DNA of 64,000 nucleotides, taken from positions 716,001 to 780,000 of the forward strand of contig NZ_AP018558.1 of the NCBI RefSeq assembly GCF_003574215.1, read 5' to 3'. The notes beneath the pieces are model-generated. The model searched no databases. It saw nothing but the letters and a program-made list of their open reading frames with translations, and had not been told where the DNA came from. The stretch's first letter is position 1, and each line of letters starts with the position of its first letter. The DNA comes from Hydrogenophilus thermoluteolus. GTDB taxonomy: Bacteria; Pseudomonadota; Gammaproteobacteria; Burkholderiales; Rhodocyclaceae. The position numbers and the translations under genes are program-made. Shown piece after piece: positions 57,117 through 64,000 of this stretch.

Positions 57117-60100
57117 ATGGCTTTCCCCAATCTTTCCTCGTTGGCGGTCCGCGAACGCGCCGTGACCCTCTTTTTCTTGATTTTGGCGTTGGCAGGCGGT
57201 GCGTTCGCGTTTTTGCAATTGGGGCGCGCCGAAGACCCGGCTTTCACGGTACGGGTGTTGATGGTTTCTGCCGTGTGGCCGGGAGCGAGTGCGGAGGCGG
57301 TCGAAGCGCAGATCACGAAACGGTTGGAAAAGCGCCTGCAAGAGGTGCCCAACCTCTACCGGCTGGATGCGACGGTTCGCCCGGGGCGGACCGATATCAA
57401 GGTGGAATTTCACGATTACGTGCCGGAGCGCGAACTGCCGCAGCTCTTTTACGAGGTGCGTAAGCGCATGTGGGATGAGACGCGGTCGATGCCCGCGGGA
57501 GCGATCGGGCCGATCGTGAACGACGACTTTTCCGACGTCTATTTCGCGCTCCTTGCGCTTACGGGGCCTACCAAGACCCACCGGGAACTGGTCGAAATCG
57601 GCGAGGAGATTCGTGACCGGTTGCAGCGCTTGCCCGGTGTGCATAAGGCGCAATTGCTGGGTGAGCGGCCGCAGACGGTCTATCTGGAATTCGATTGGCC
57701 GCGGTTGCAGCGCTTGGGTGTTTCGCCGTTGCAGGTGATGCAGGCGATTCAGGCCTACAACGAAATGGCCCCTGCCGGGTTCGTCGAAACCGACGCGGCG
57801 CGGCTCTATGTGCGGTTGCCTGCGGCGGATCTGGCTGAGCTCGATCGTCTGGAAGCGTTGCCGTTGCGGATCGGTTCGCGGGTGGTGCCTTTGGGGGAAG
57901 TGGCGCGCGTCCATCTGCAGGAGGAGGATCCGCCCAGCTATCTGGTTCGTTCTCGTGGCGACGATGCGTTGTTGCTCGGGGTGGTGATGCAGCGCGGGGA
58001 AAACGGTCTGGCGTTGGGCAAGCGGCTCGAGTCGTTCTTGGCCGATGCGCAAAAGCGGCTTCCTGCGGGGGTGCATCTGGAGGTGCTCACCAACCAGGCC
58101 GAGGCGATTTCGGCTGCGGTCGACCGTTTCCAGGTGAAGTTTTTCATGGCGGTGGCGGTGGTGACGGTCGTGACCCTGTTGGCGCTGGGGTGGCGCGCGG
58201 GGGTGGTGACCGCGATCGCGATTCCGCTGACACTGAGTATCGTCTTCCTGATCATGCTCGCGCGTGGGATCAGTCTGGACCGCGTTTCGCTGGGTGCGTT
58301 GATCCTGGCGTTGGGGCTGTTGGTGGATGATGCGATCATCGTGATCGAGATGATGGTGGTCAAGCTCGAGGAAGGGTGGGATCGGGCGCATGCGGCGACC
58401 CACGCTTGGCACGCCACCGCGGCACCGATGCTCTTTGGGACGCTGGTGACGGCGGCGGGTTTTTTGCCGATCGGGTTTGCCAAATCGGGCGTGGGGGAGT
58501 ATGCGGGCAACATCTTCTGGGTGTTGGCATACGCATTGGTGGTTTCGTGGTTTGTCGCAGTGCTCTTTACGCCCTACTTGGGCTTCAAGTTGTTGCCGCA
58601 TTACCGAAAGATCGAGGGGGGAATCGATGCGATCTACGGCACGCCCGCGTATCAGCGGTTGCGGTGGCTCATCAGCGCGTGCGTGCGCTACCGTAAGAGC
58701 GTGGTGGCGGTGACGCTGGCGTTGCTGGTCGCGGCAGGAGTCGGCATGGCAAAAGCAGTGCCGAAGCAGTTTTTCCCGAGCTCCGACCGGCCCGAAGTGT
58801 TGATCGACATCCAGATGCCGGCGGGAACCAGCATCGCGACAACCGACGCACTCACCCGGCGCATCGAGGCGATGCTGGCACCGATGCCCGAGGTGAAGTC
58901 GATGATGGCGCATGTGGGGCGGGGTGCGCCGCGCTTTTTCATCTCGGCAAGTCCCGAACCACCCGATACGGCGTTTGCGAAAATCGTGGCGGTCACGCAC
59001 GACGTTGCGGCTCGGGAACGGGTGATCGCCGCGGTGCAGCAGGCGGTGGATCGGGGCGAGTTTGCCGAGGGGCGGGTGCGCGTGCATCGGTTGCTCTACG
59101 GGCCGCCCGTGGCGTGGCCGATCGAGTTCCGGGTGATGGGACCCGATCTCAATGAGGTGCGTCGCATTGCGCATGAGGTGCGTGCGGTGATGGCGCAACA
59201 CACGAACGTGGTCGATCCGCACCTCAATTATGACGAACGAACCCCGGTGTTGCAGTTGACTTTTCTGCCCGAGCGGTTGGCCAGTTACGGGTTGACACCG
59301 CTCGAGGTCAAGCAGCAGTTGCAATTCGCGCTCACGGGGGTTCCGGTGACCGAATTGCGGCGCGGCGATCGTACGGTGGCGCTGATTGCTCGCGGGGCAG
59401 ACGCCTGGTTGCGCGATCCTGCTGCGTTGGCCACAGTGGAAGTTCGCAATGCGGCCGGGGCACGGATTCCGTTGCAATCTGTGGCGAAAATCGTGGTTGC
59501 TTACGAGGATCAGGTGATCAAACGGTACAACCGCGAGCGCTACATCGCAGTGCAGAGCGAAGTCGAAGGGGCACAGCCGCCTGATGTCACCAAAGCGCTC
59601 TGGCAAGCGCTTGAACCGCTTCGTGCGACGTTGCCGCCGGGGTACCATCTGGAGGTTGGCGGCACGGTCGAGGCCTCTGGTAAGGCGGATGCGTCGATCC
59701 AGAAATTGCAACCGATCATGGTGGCGGTGACGCTCATTTTCATCATGTTGCAGATGCGGGAGTTTGCCGGAACTTTCATGACCGTGGCCACGGCGCCGTT
59801 GGGGTTGATCGGCGCTACGGTGGCGCTGCTGCTTACGCAACGACCGTTCGGTTTCGTCGCGCTCTTGGGGCTCATCGGTTTGGGCGGGATTCTGATGCGC
59901 AACACGCTGATCCTGACCCAGCAGGTTCGTGACTTTCAAGAGCAAGGGTGGTCACCCGCAGAGGCGGTGATCGAAGCGGCGGTGCGGCGGGCGCGGCCGG
60001 TGGTACTCACCGCGTTGGCAGCCGCTTTGGCGTTTCTGCCGCTTGCTACCGACACCTTCTGGGGGCCGTTGGCGATCGTGTTGATCGGCGGCGTGGTGGT

Positions 60101-60179
60101 GGGAACGGCGATCACGCTCCTTTTCGTGCCGGCGCTCTACGCGATCTGGTATCGGTTGCCGAAAACGGTCGGGGTATAA
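57117..60179 (+). CDS. RND efflux pump, inner-membrane permease
   Basis: Proton-driven AcrB-family transporter of 1020 residues with 12 membrane segments in two repeats and large periplasmic loops. The LGLLVDDAIIVIEMM segment (near 58315-58357) holds the paired aspartates for proton relay, and FFPSSDRPEVLIDIQMPAG begins the second half. Most like HAE1-type hydrophobic-compound pumps; substrate unknown. It works with the upstream adaptor and probably the TolC protein at 61245. Confidence 0.95.
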   Translation: MAFPNLSSLAVRERAVTLFFLILALAGGAFAFLQLGRAEDPAFTVRVLMVSAVWPGASAEAVEAQITKRLEKRLQEVPNLYRLDATVRPGRTDIKVEFHDYVPERELPQLFYEVRKRMWDETRSMPAGAIGPIVNDDFSDVYFALLALTGPTKTHRELVEIGEEIRDRLQRLPGVHKAQLLGERPQTVYLEFDWPRLQRLGVSPLQVMQAIQAYNEMAPAGFVETDAARLYVRLPAADLAELDRLEALPLRIGSRVVPLGEVARVHLQEEDPPSYLVRSRGDDALLLGVVMQRGENGLALGKRLESFLADAQKRLPAGVHLEVLTNQAEAISAAVDRFQVKFFMAVAVVTVVTLLALGWRAGVVTAIAIPLTLSIVFLIMLARGISLDRVSLGALILALGLLVDDAIIVIEMMVVKLEEGWDRAHAATHAWHATAAPMLFGTLVTAAGFLPIGFAKSGVGEYAGNIFWVLAYALVVSWFVAVLFTPYLGFKLLPHYRKIEGGIDAIYGTPAYQRLRWLISACVRYRKSVVAVTLALLVAAGVGMAKAVPKQFFPSSDRPEVLIDIQMPAGTSIATTDALTRRIEAMLAPMPEVKSMMAHVGRGAPRFFISASPEPPDTAFAKIVAVTHDVAARERVIAAVQQAVDRGEFAEGRVRVHRLLYGPPVAWPIEFRVMGPDLNEVRRIAHEVRAVMAQHTNVVDPHLNYDERTPVLQLTFLPERLASYGLTPLEVKQQLQFALTGVPVTELRRGDRTVALIARGADAWLRDPAALATVEVRNAAGARIPLQSVAKIVVAYEDQVIKRYNRERYIAVQSEVEGAQPPDVTKALWQALEPLRATLPPGYHLEVGGTVEASGKADASIQKLQPIMVAVTLIFIMLQMREFAGTFMTVATAPLGLIGATVALLLTQRPFGFVALLGLIGLGGILMRNTLILTQQVRDFQEQGWSPAEAVIEAAVRRARPVVLTALAAALAFLPLATDTFWGPLAIVLIGGVVVGTAITLLFVPALYAIWYRLPKTVGV

Positions 60180-60215
60180 TCTTCATCAATATTTGCTAAT
60201 AATCAGGAGGATCCG

Positions 60216-60884
60216 ATGGATTGGGAAAAGGCGCGGTTCAACATGGTCGAGCAACAGGTGCGCACCTGGGAGGTGTTCGATTTGCGGGTGCTCGATACGC
60301 TGATGACGGTAAAGCGTGAGCGGTTCGTTCCGCCGCAACATTGCGCGTTGGCGTTTGCCGATGTCGAGATTCCGTTGCCGGAAGGGGAGCAGATGCTGCG
60401 TCCGGTGGTCGAGGCGAAAGCGCTTCAGGCGTTGATGATCCAACCCGACGCGCGCATCCTGGAAGTGGGGACCGGTTCTGGGTTCTTTGCCGCGTGTTTG
60501 GCCCACTTGGGCGGTTCCGTGGTGACCGTCGAGCGCAAAGGGGTGTTGGCCGAGTACGCGGCTCAGGCGCTTCAGGACCAGGGCGTGCGCAATGTCGAGG
60601 TGATGGTTGGCGACGCGCTGGTGGCAGACGACAGTGCCAAGTGGTGGCGCGAGGGGCCGTACGACGTCATCGTGCTTTCGGGTGGTCTTCGGCAGCGTCC
60701 TGACCATTTGCTGCGTTACCTGAAGGTAGGGGGTCGGCTGTTGGCATTCGTCGGAACGGCGCCGGTGATGGAGGCGGTCCGTTTCGTCTGCACGGCGCCG
60801 GGCGCGTATCGTGAAGAGGGGGTTTTCGAAACCGTAGTGCCGATGTTGGTGGAACCTTCGCCAGCGCTGGCGCAGGCCGCATGA
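60216..60884 (+). CDS. pcm: Protein-L-isoaspartate O-methyltransferase
   Basis: SAM-dependent methylation of isoaspartyl residues, a protein-repair step. Motif I is ILEVGTGSGFFAACLAHLGG and the N-terminus (FNMVEQQVRTWEV...RERFVPP) is of the betaproteobacterial Pcm group. 222 residues. GGAGG lies before the ATG. Immediately upstream of the rhodanese and tolC genes, an arrangement repeated in related bacteria. Confidence 0.9.
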   Translation: MDWEKARFNMVEQQVRTWEVFDLRVLDTLMTVKRERFVPPQHCALAFADVEIPLPEGEQMLRPVVEAKALQALMIQPDARILEVGTGSGFFAACLAHLGGSVVTVERKGVLAEYAAQALQDQGVRNVEVMVGDALVADDSAKWWREGPYDVIVLSGGLRQRPDHLLRYLKVGGRLLAFVGTAPVMEAVRFVCTAPGAYREEGVFETVVPMLVEPSPALAQAA

Positions 60885-60894
60885 GGAGCGTGCG

Positions 60895-61248
60895 ATGTGG
60901 CAGACCATCCAAGAATGGACGGTTGCGCAGTTGCAGAAGGCGCTTGCGGAAGAAACGGAGACGTTGCGTCCCGAGGTGATCGATGTGCGGGAGGCGTGGG
61001 AGGTGGCGCAGATGCCGTTTCCGGGAGCGCGCCATCTTCCGATGCATCTGATTCCGTTGTCCTTGGATACGTTGCCGCGCGACCGGCCGATCGTTGTCGT
61101 CTGCCACAGTGGGGCGCGCAGCGCACAGGTAGTCTATTTCTTGCAGCAGAACGGTTTTGACGCGGTCTACAACTTGCAAGGCGGTATGGTGGCGTGGGTG
61201 CGTGAAGTCGGCGCCACGCAACCGGTAGCGCAGGGGGAATCACGATGA
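60895..61248 (+). CDS. Rhodanese-like sulfurtransferase
   Basis: Single-domain rhodanese of 117 residues. The active-site loop is CHSGARS, with Cys at about residue 65, after VIDVREAWEV. Such proteins move sulfane sulfur; the physiological partner is unknown. Stop and tolC start overlap by 4 bases (ATGA), so they are translationally coupled. Confidence 0.92.
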   Translation: MWQTIQEWTVAQLQKALAEETETLRPEVIDVREAWEVAQMPFPGARHLPMHLIPLSLDTLPRDRPIVVVCHSGARSAQVVYFLQQNGFDAVYNLQGGMVAWVREVGATQPVAQGESR

Positions 61249-62561
61249 AGGCGAAGCGGTGGGTGCCGCTGCTAGTGAGCAGCGTTTGTGCAGGGTGGTT
61301 GGTTTCAGCGCATGCCGAACCGTTGGGAACGGTATTGCGCTGGGCGGAAGAGAACGATCCGGTGATTGCGGCGGCACGCGCAGCGCGCGAGGCAGGCAAA
61401 GAGAAGGAGGTGCAAGGGCGGGCGCTCTTGCTGCCCTCCTTGGGTGCTTCTGCGGATACCTTTTGGAACCGCGTCGAAATCGGGGGGTTCGAAAAACATT
61501 ACAACACCAATCAGTGGGGTGTGAAGCTCACGCAACCACTTTATCGCCCCCAGAATTGGGCACAGGCAAAGCAGGCCGAACTGCAGTCGGAATTGGCTGA
61601 GTTGCAGTGGCGGGACGCGGAGCAGCAGTTGGTGTTGCGGGTGGCGAAAGCGTGGTTCGATGTCTTGAGCGCGCGGGCGGGCCTGCAAGCGGCAGAGGAG
61701 TTGCGCGCCGCGGCAGAGGGGCAATTGAAGCTGGCGAAGGCGAGTTTCGAGGTCGGTACCGTCACGGTGGTGGACGTCTATGAGGCGCAATCGCGGTATG
61801 ACCTTGCCGAAGCCCAGGTGGTTGCGGCGAAGAACGGGGTAGCGGTGGCTGAAGCCGCGCTGGTCTCGATCACGGGCCAGGCTCCGCAGCGTTATCCGCG
61901 CTTGAAAATGGACGTGAAGCTGCTTCCTCCGGAGCCCGCAGAGTTGTCCGCTTGGGAAGCCGCCTCGCGCGCCGACAATCTGGCGGTGTTGCAAGCGCAG
62001 GTGGCAGAGCGAATTGCGAAAGAGGAGTTGGCGCGGCGGCGCGCTGGCCACCAACCGACGGTCGATCTGGAAGCGATGGTGGGCAATCAGCGGCTCTTTA
62101 ACCAGTCGCGTTTCGCCGCTGTGGACGCCGATGCCGCACAGATCGGGGTGCGGGTGACGATTCCGCTCTATGCAGGCGGCGCGATCACGTCGCAGGTGCG
62201 CGAAGGGGTTGCGTTGCTGACTCAAGCCGAGCGCAACCGTGAAGCGGCCGAGAGGCAGGCATCGCTGGCGGCAAAACAGGCCTATCTGAACGTGACCAAC
62301 GGGCTCACCCGGGTGAAAGCGCTCGAAGCGGCGCTTGCTTCGTCGCTCAAAAATTTGGAAGCGACGAAAACGGGGTTCGAGGTTGGGGTGCGCATCAATC
62401 TGGACGTGTTGAACGCGCAGGCGCAAGTGGCCGATGCGCGGACACAACTGGCGCAAGCGCGCTTCGATACGTTGCTGGCGCTGTTGCAACTCAAGGCCGC
62501 GGCGGGGCAGCTGGCGGCGTCCGATTTGACGCAGGTGGATGCGCTGTTCGAGGAAGAGTAA
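61245..62561 (+). CDS. tolC: TolC-family outer-membrane channel protein
   Basis: Trimeric outer-membrane exit channel for efflux and type I secretion. A signal peptide (VPLLVSSVCAGWLVSAHAEP) is followed by two repeats of the outer-membrane efflux domain with long helices. The usual family features KLTQPLYRPQNWAQAKQAE and GVRVTIPLYAGG are present. 438 residues. It can serve the pump at 57117. Its 3' end overlaps waaA on the opposite strand by 71 bases. Confidence 0.94.
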   Translation: MKAKRWVPLLVSSVCAGWLVSAHAEPLGTVLRWAEENDPVIAAARAAREAGKEKEVQGRALLLPSLGASADTFWNRVEIGGFEKHYNTNQWGVKLTQPLYRPQNWAQAKQAELQSELAELQWRDAEQQLVLRVAKAWFDVLSARAGLQAAEELRAAAEGQLKLAKASFEVGTVTVVDVYEAQSRYDLAEAQVVAAKNGVAVAEAALVSITGQAPQRYPRLKMDVKLLPPEPAELSAWEAASRADNLAVLQAQVAERIAKEELARRRAGHQPTVDLEAMVGNQRLFNQSRFAAVDADAAQIGVRVTIPLYAGGAITSQVREGVALLTQAERNREAAERQASLAAKQAYLNVTNGLTRVKALEAALASSLKNLEATKTGFEVGVRINLDVLNAQAQVADARTQLAQARFDTLLALLQLKAAAGQLAASDLTQVDALFEEE

Positions 62562-63885
62562 ATGGGGTGACTCCGTCCACCGCTGAGTCGCGCTCTGCGG
62601 CGGAGGGGGTGAGGAGCGGCGCTACGATGGCCATCGTTCGATCGGTGGCGCCGCGGTGCGCCGCAAGGAAAAGTGCCCCTTGGGCGACGTGCTCTGCGTG
62701 AAGTTCCGCGCTGTGCAGTAGCCGCAATGCGTAACGAAGCCCCGCTTCCGGATCGGGGCATTGGACGATCGCACGGGAACGACGGCCCGTGGCAACCAAG
62801 TCTTCAAAGTGGAAGACGTGGGGACCGACTACCGGTGGGCAGCCGGCAGCAATCGCTTCCAGGGGGTTTTGTCCGCCGAAGGGTTTCCAACTGCCGCCGA
62901 TGAGTGCGGCGCGTGCCATCGTATAGTAAGCGGTCATTTCGCCCAGGCTATCTCCCAACCAGACGTCCAGCCCTGGGTGGGGGAGCGCTTCGCTTCGTCT
63001 GGCCCACTGATAGCGGCGTTGGGTTAGGAGCGCCCCAACCGCGTCACACCGTTCGGAATGACGGGGAACGATCACCAAGAGCGGGGCGCGCCATTGCGGG
63101 GGAAAGGTTTCGAGGAGCCGTTCCCACGCGTCGAGCAGCAGTTTCTCTTCGCCGTCGCGGGTGCTTGCCCAGACCAACGCCGCCCGGTTGCCCAAGTGGC
63201 GTTGCCAGCTTTTGCCCAGCGCGACCAGTTCGGGGTTGGGCGTCTGGTCGAATTTGAGGTTGCCGGTGACCACCACGTGCTTTGCCCCCAGTTCGCGGAA
63301 ACGTTCTGCGTCATCCGCGGTTTGCGCAGCAATCAGGGTGAGCGCTTCCCACGCAAGCGGTAGCCAACGCTGCCAGCGGCGGTAGCGGCGGAACGACCGT
63401 TTGGAGAGGCGGGCGTTGATGAGCGCAATCGGTATCGCCGTTTCCTGCGCGACGCGCAACCAGTTGGGCCACAGTTCCGTTTCCATCAAGAGGAGGGCGC
63501 GCGGGCGGGTGGCGGCAACGAACGCGGCGACCCATGCTGTGTGGTCATAGGGTGCCCAGGCTTGGCGCACCAGTGGGTCGCCGCTCCACGCGCTTGCGCC
63601 GGTTTCGCGGCCGGTAGGGGTCATGTGGGTGAGGAGTACCGGCAGCGAGGGGTACTGGCGGCGAAGCGCCGCGATGAGCGGTTGCGCCGCACGCGTTTCG
63701 CCAACGGAAACCGCGTGCACCCAAACGGGACGCGCCAGGGTCTCGGGCCACGTGACGACGCCGAATCGTTCCGCTATCCCTTCGGCGTAACCAGGGTGGC
63801 GCGACTCGGCAAGCCGTTTGAGCCGCTTTTCCAGCAACGGGCGCGCCCAGTGCCACAGGCGATCGTAGATATGGTAGGTTCGCAC
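62491..63885 (-). CDS. waaA: 3-deoxy-D-manno-octulosonic acid (Kdo) transferase
   Basis: Membrane-associated GT-B enzyme that adds Kdo to lipid A precursor. WVHAVSVGETRAAQPLIAAL and METELWPNWLRVA are diagnostic (catalytic Glu in VGET), and LGDSLGEMTAYYTMARAALIGGS is the donor-binding part. 464 residues, about 35 longer than usual because of a Pro/Thr/Arg-rich C-terminal tail (ending PPAAPPRP). That tail is the part that overlaps tolC. Confidence 0.95.
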   Translation of the reverse strand: MRTYHIYDRLWHWARPLLEKRLKRLAESRHPGYAEGIAERFGVVTWPETLARPVWVHAVSVGETRAAQPLIAALRRQYPSLPVLLTHMTPTGRETGASAWSGDPLVRQAWAPYDHTAWVAAFVAATRPRALLLMETELWPNWLRVAQETAIPIALINARLSKRSFRRYRRWQRWLPLAWEALTLIAAQTADDAERFRELGAKHVVVTGNLKFDQTPNPELVALGKSWQRHLGNRAALVWASTRDGEEKLLLDAWERLLETFPPQWRAPLLVIVPRHSERCDAVGALLTQRRYQWARRSEALPHPGLDVWLGDSLGEMTAYYTMARAALIGGSWKPFGGQNPLEAIAAGCPPVVGPHVFHFEDLVATGRRSRAIVQCPDPEAGLRYALRLLHSAELHAEHVAQGALFLAAHRGATDRTMAIVAPLLTPSAAERDSAVDGVTPFTLPRTAHPPASNRTPPAAPPRP

Positions 63886-63920
63886 AGTTGTCAGTATAGC
63901 GCGAAGGGAGGGTTCGTGCG

Positions 63921-64000
63921 ATGGCCACCTGGGTGGTGGGCGATGTCCAAGGGTGTTGTGCCGCGTTGGAGCGATTGTTGGCGTTGTGTCAATTCGACCC
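63921..64000 (+). CDS. apaH: Diadenosine tetraphosphatase ApaH (3' end outside window)
   Basis: Only 26 codons are seen: MATWVVGDVQGCCAALERLL. The GDVQGC block is the first metallophosphatase motif of symmetrical Ap4A hydrolase. It starts at ATG 63921 behind GGGAGGG and is divergent from waaA with 35 bases between starts. Confidence 0.88.
   Translation, partial: MATWVVGDVQGCCAALERLLALCQFD

Noticed and set aside
56862..59945. Very long minus-strand open frame (1027 codons) opposite the RND pump
   Set aside because: It mirrors the pump gene, is extremely His/Arg/Gln-rich and has no recognisable domain. High G+C codon bias leaves the antisense frame open.

Overview
The window is chromosomal DNA of a G+C-rich proteobacterium, most likely a betaproteobacterium-type thermophile of the Hydrogenophilus/Tepidiphilus kind. 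That placement is inferred from gene order and protein style (miaB-ybeZ-ybeY-corC-lnt-glyQS, trxA-rho, pcm-rhodanese-tolC-waaA). It was not tested by any search.

Bases 1-27,500 are mostly housekeeping: tRNA modification and ribosome maturation (miaB fragment, ybeZ, ybeY, corC, lnt), glycyl-tRNA synthetase, LPS and phospholipid enzymes, a PsrA-like TetR regulator, a DegQ/DegS-type protease, Nif3, a DUF2889 gene, sucCD, an ornithine-cyclodeaminase homologue, an FHA protein, rpe-gph-trpE, a TRAP transporter on the minus strand, pmbA, yjgA, mog, aroG and a cobalamin adenosyltransferase. Bases 27,595-28,183 hold six tRNA genes (Ser, Ala, and a tandemly duplicated Glu-Asp pair). Rho, thioredoxin, a 7Fe ferredoxin, a CBS-domain protein with fadD, and a polar amino-acid ABC transporter (aapJQMP-like) follow.

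Bases 37,260-55,090 are an accessory island with a complete type III-B (Cmr) CRISPR-Cas locus. The adaptation part is cas2-cas1-cas2, then an AT-rich leader and an array of eight 36-bp repeats and seven spacers. A decayed IS701-like element splits the last repeat at a TTAA. The interference part runs on the minus strand: a CARF protein of the NE0113 type with a probable C-terminal winged helix, cmr1, cmr2 (Cas10, GGDD intact), cmr3, cmr4, cmr5, cmr6, two CARF-HEPN ribonucleases and cas6. One CARF-HEPN protein carries a complete Csx16 domain, a candidate built-in off-switch for cyclic oligoadenylate signalling. A ribbon-helix-helix/PIN toxin-antitoxin pair sits antisense inside the cmr operon and splits it into two transcription blocks. 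A 12-bp palindrome, CACAAGCTTGTG, occurs four times in the window: just upstream of cas2, of cmr1 and of the CARF-winged-helix gene, and beyond cas6. It is either a common operator for the CRISPR genes or a marker of the island's edges.

Bases 55,100-64,000 return to the chromosome: tRNA-Leu, a TetR regulator with an RND efflux adaptor and pump, pcm, a rhodanese and a TolC-type outer-membrane protein, then waaA on the opposite strand overlapping the tolC end, and the first codons of apaH.

A second regulatory story links distant genes. The PsrA-like regulator has a half-degenerate copy of the operator GTTCAAAC-N4-GTTTGAAC at its own promoter. A perfect copy lies over the predicted transcription start of the CBS-fadD unit 21 kb away.
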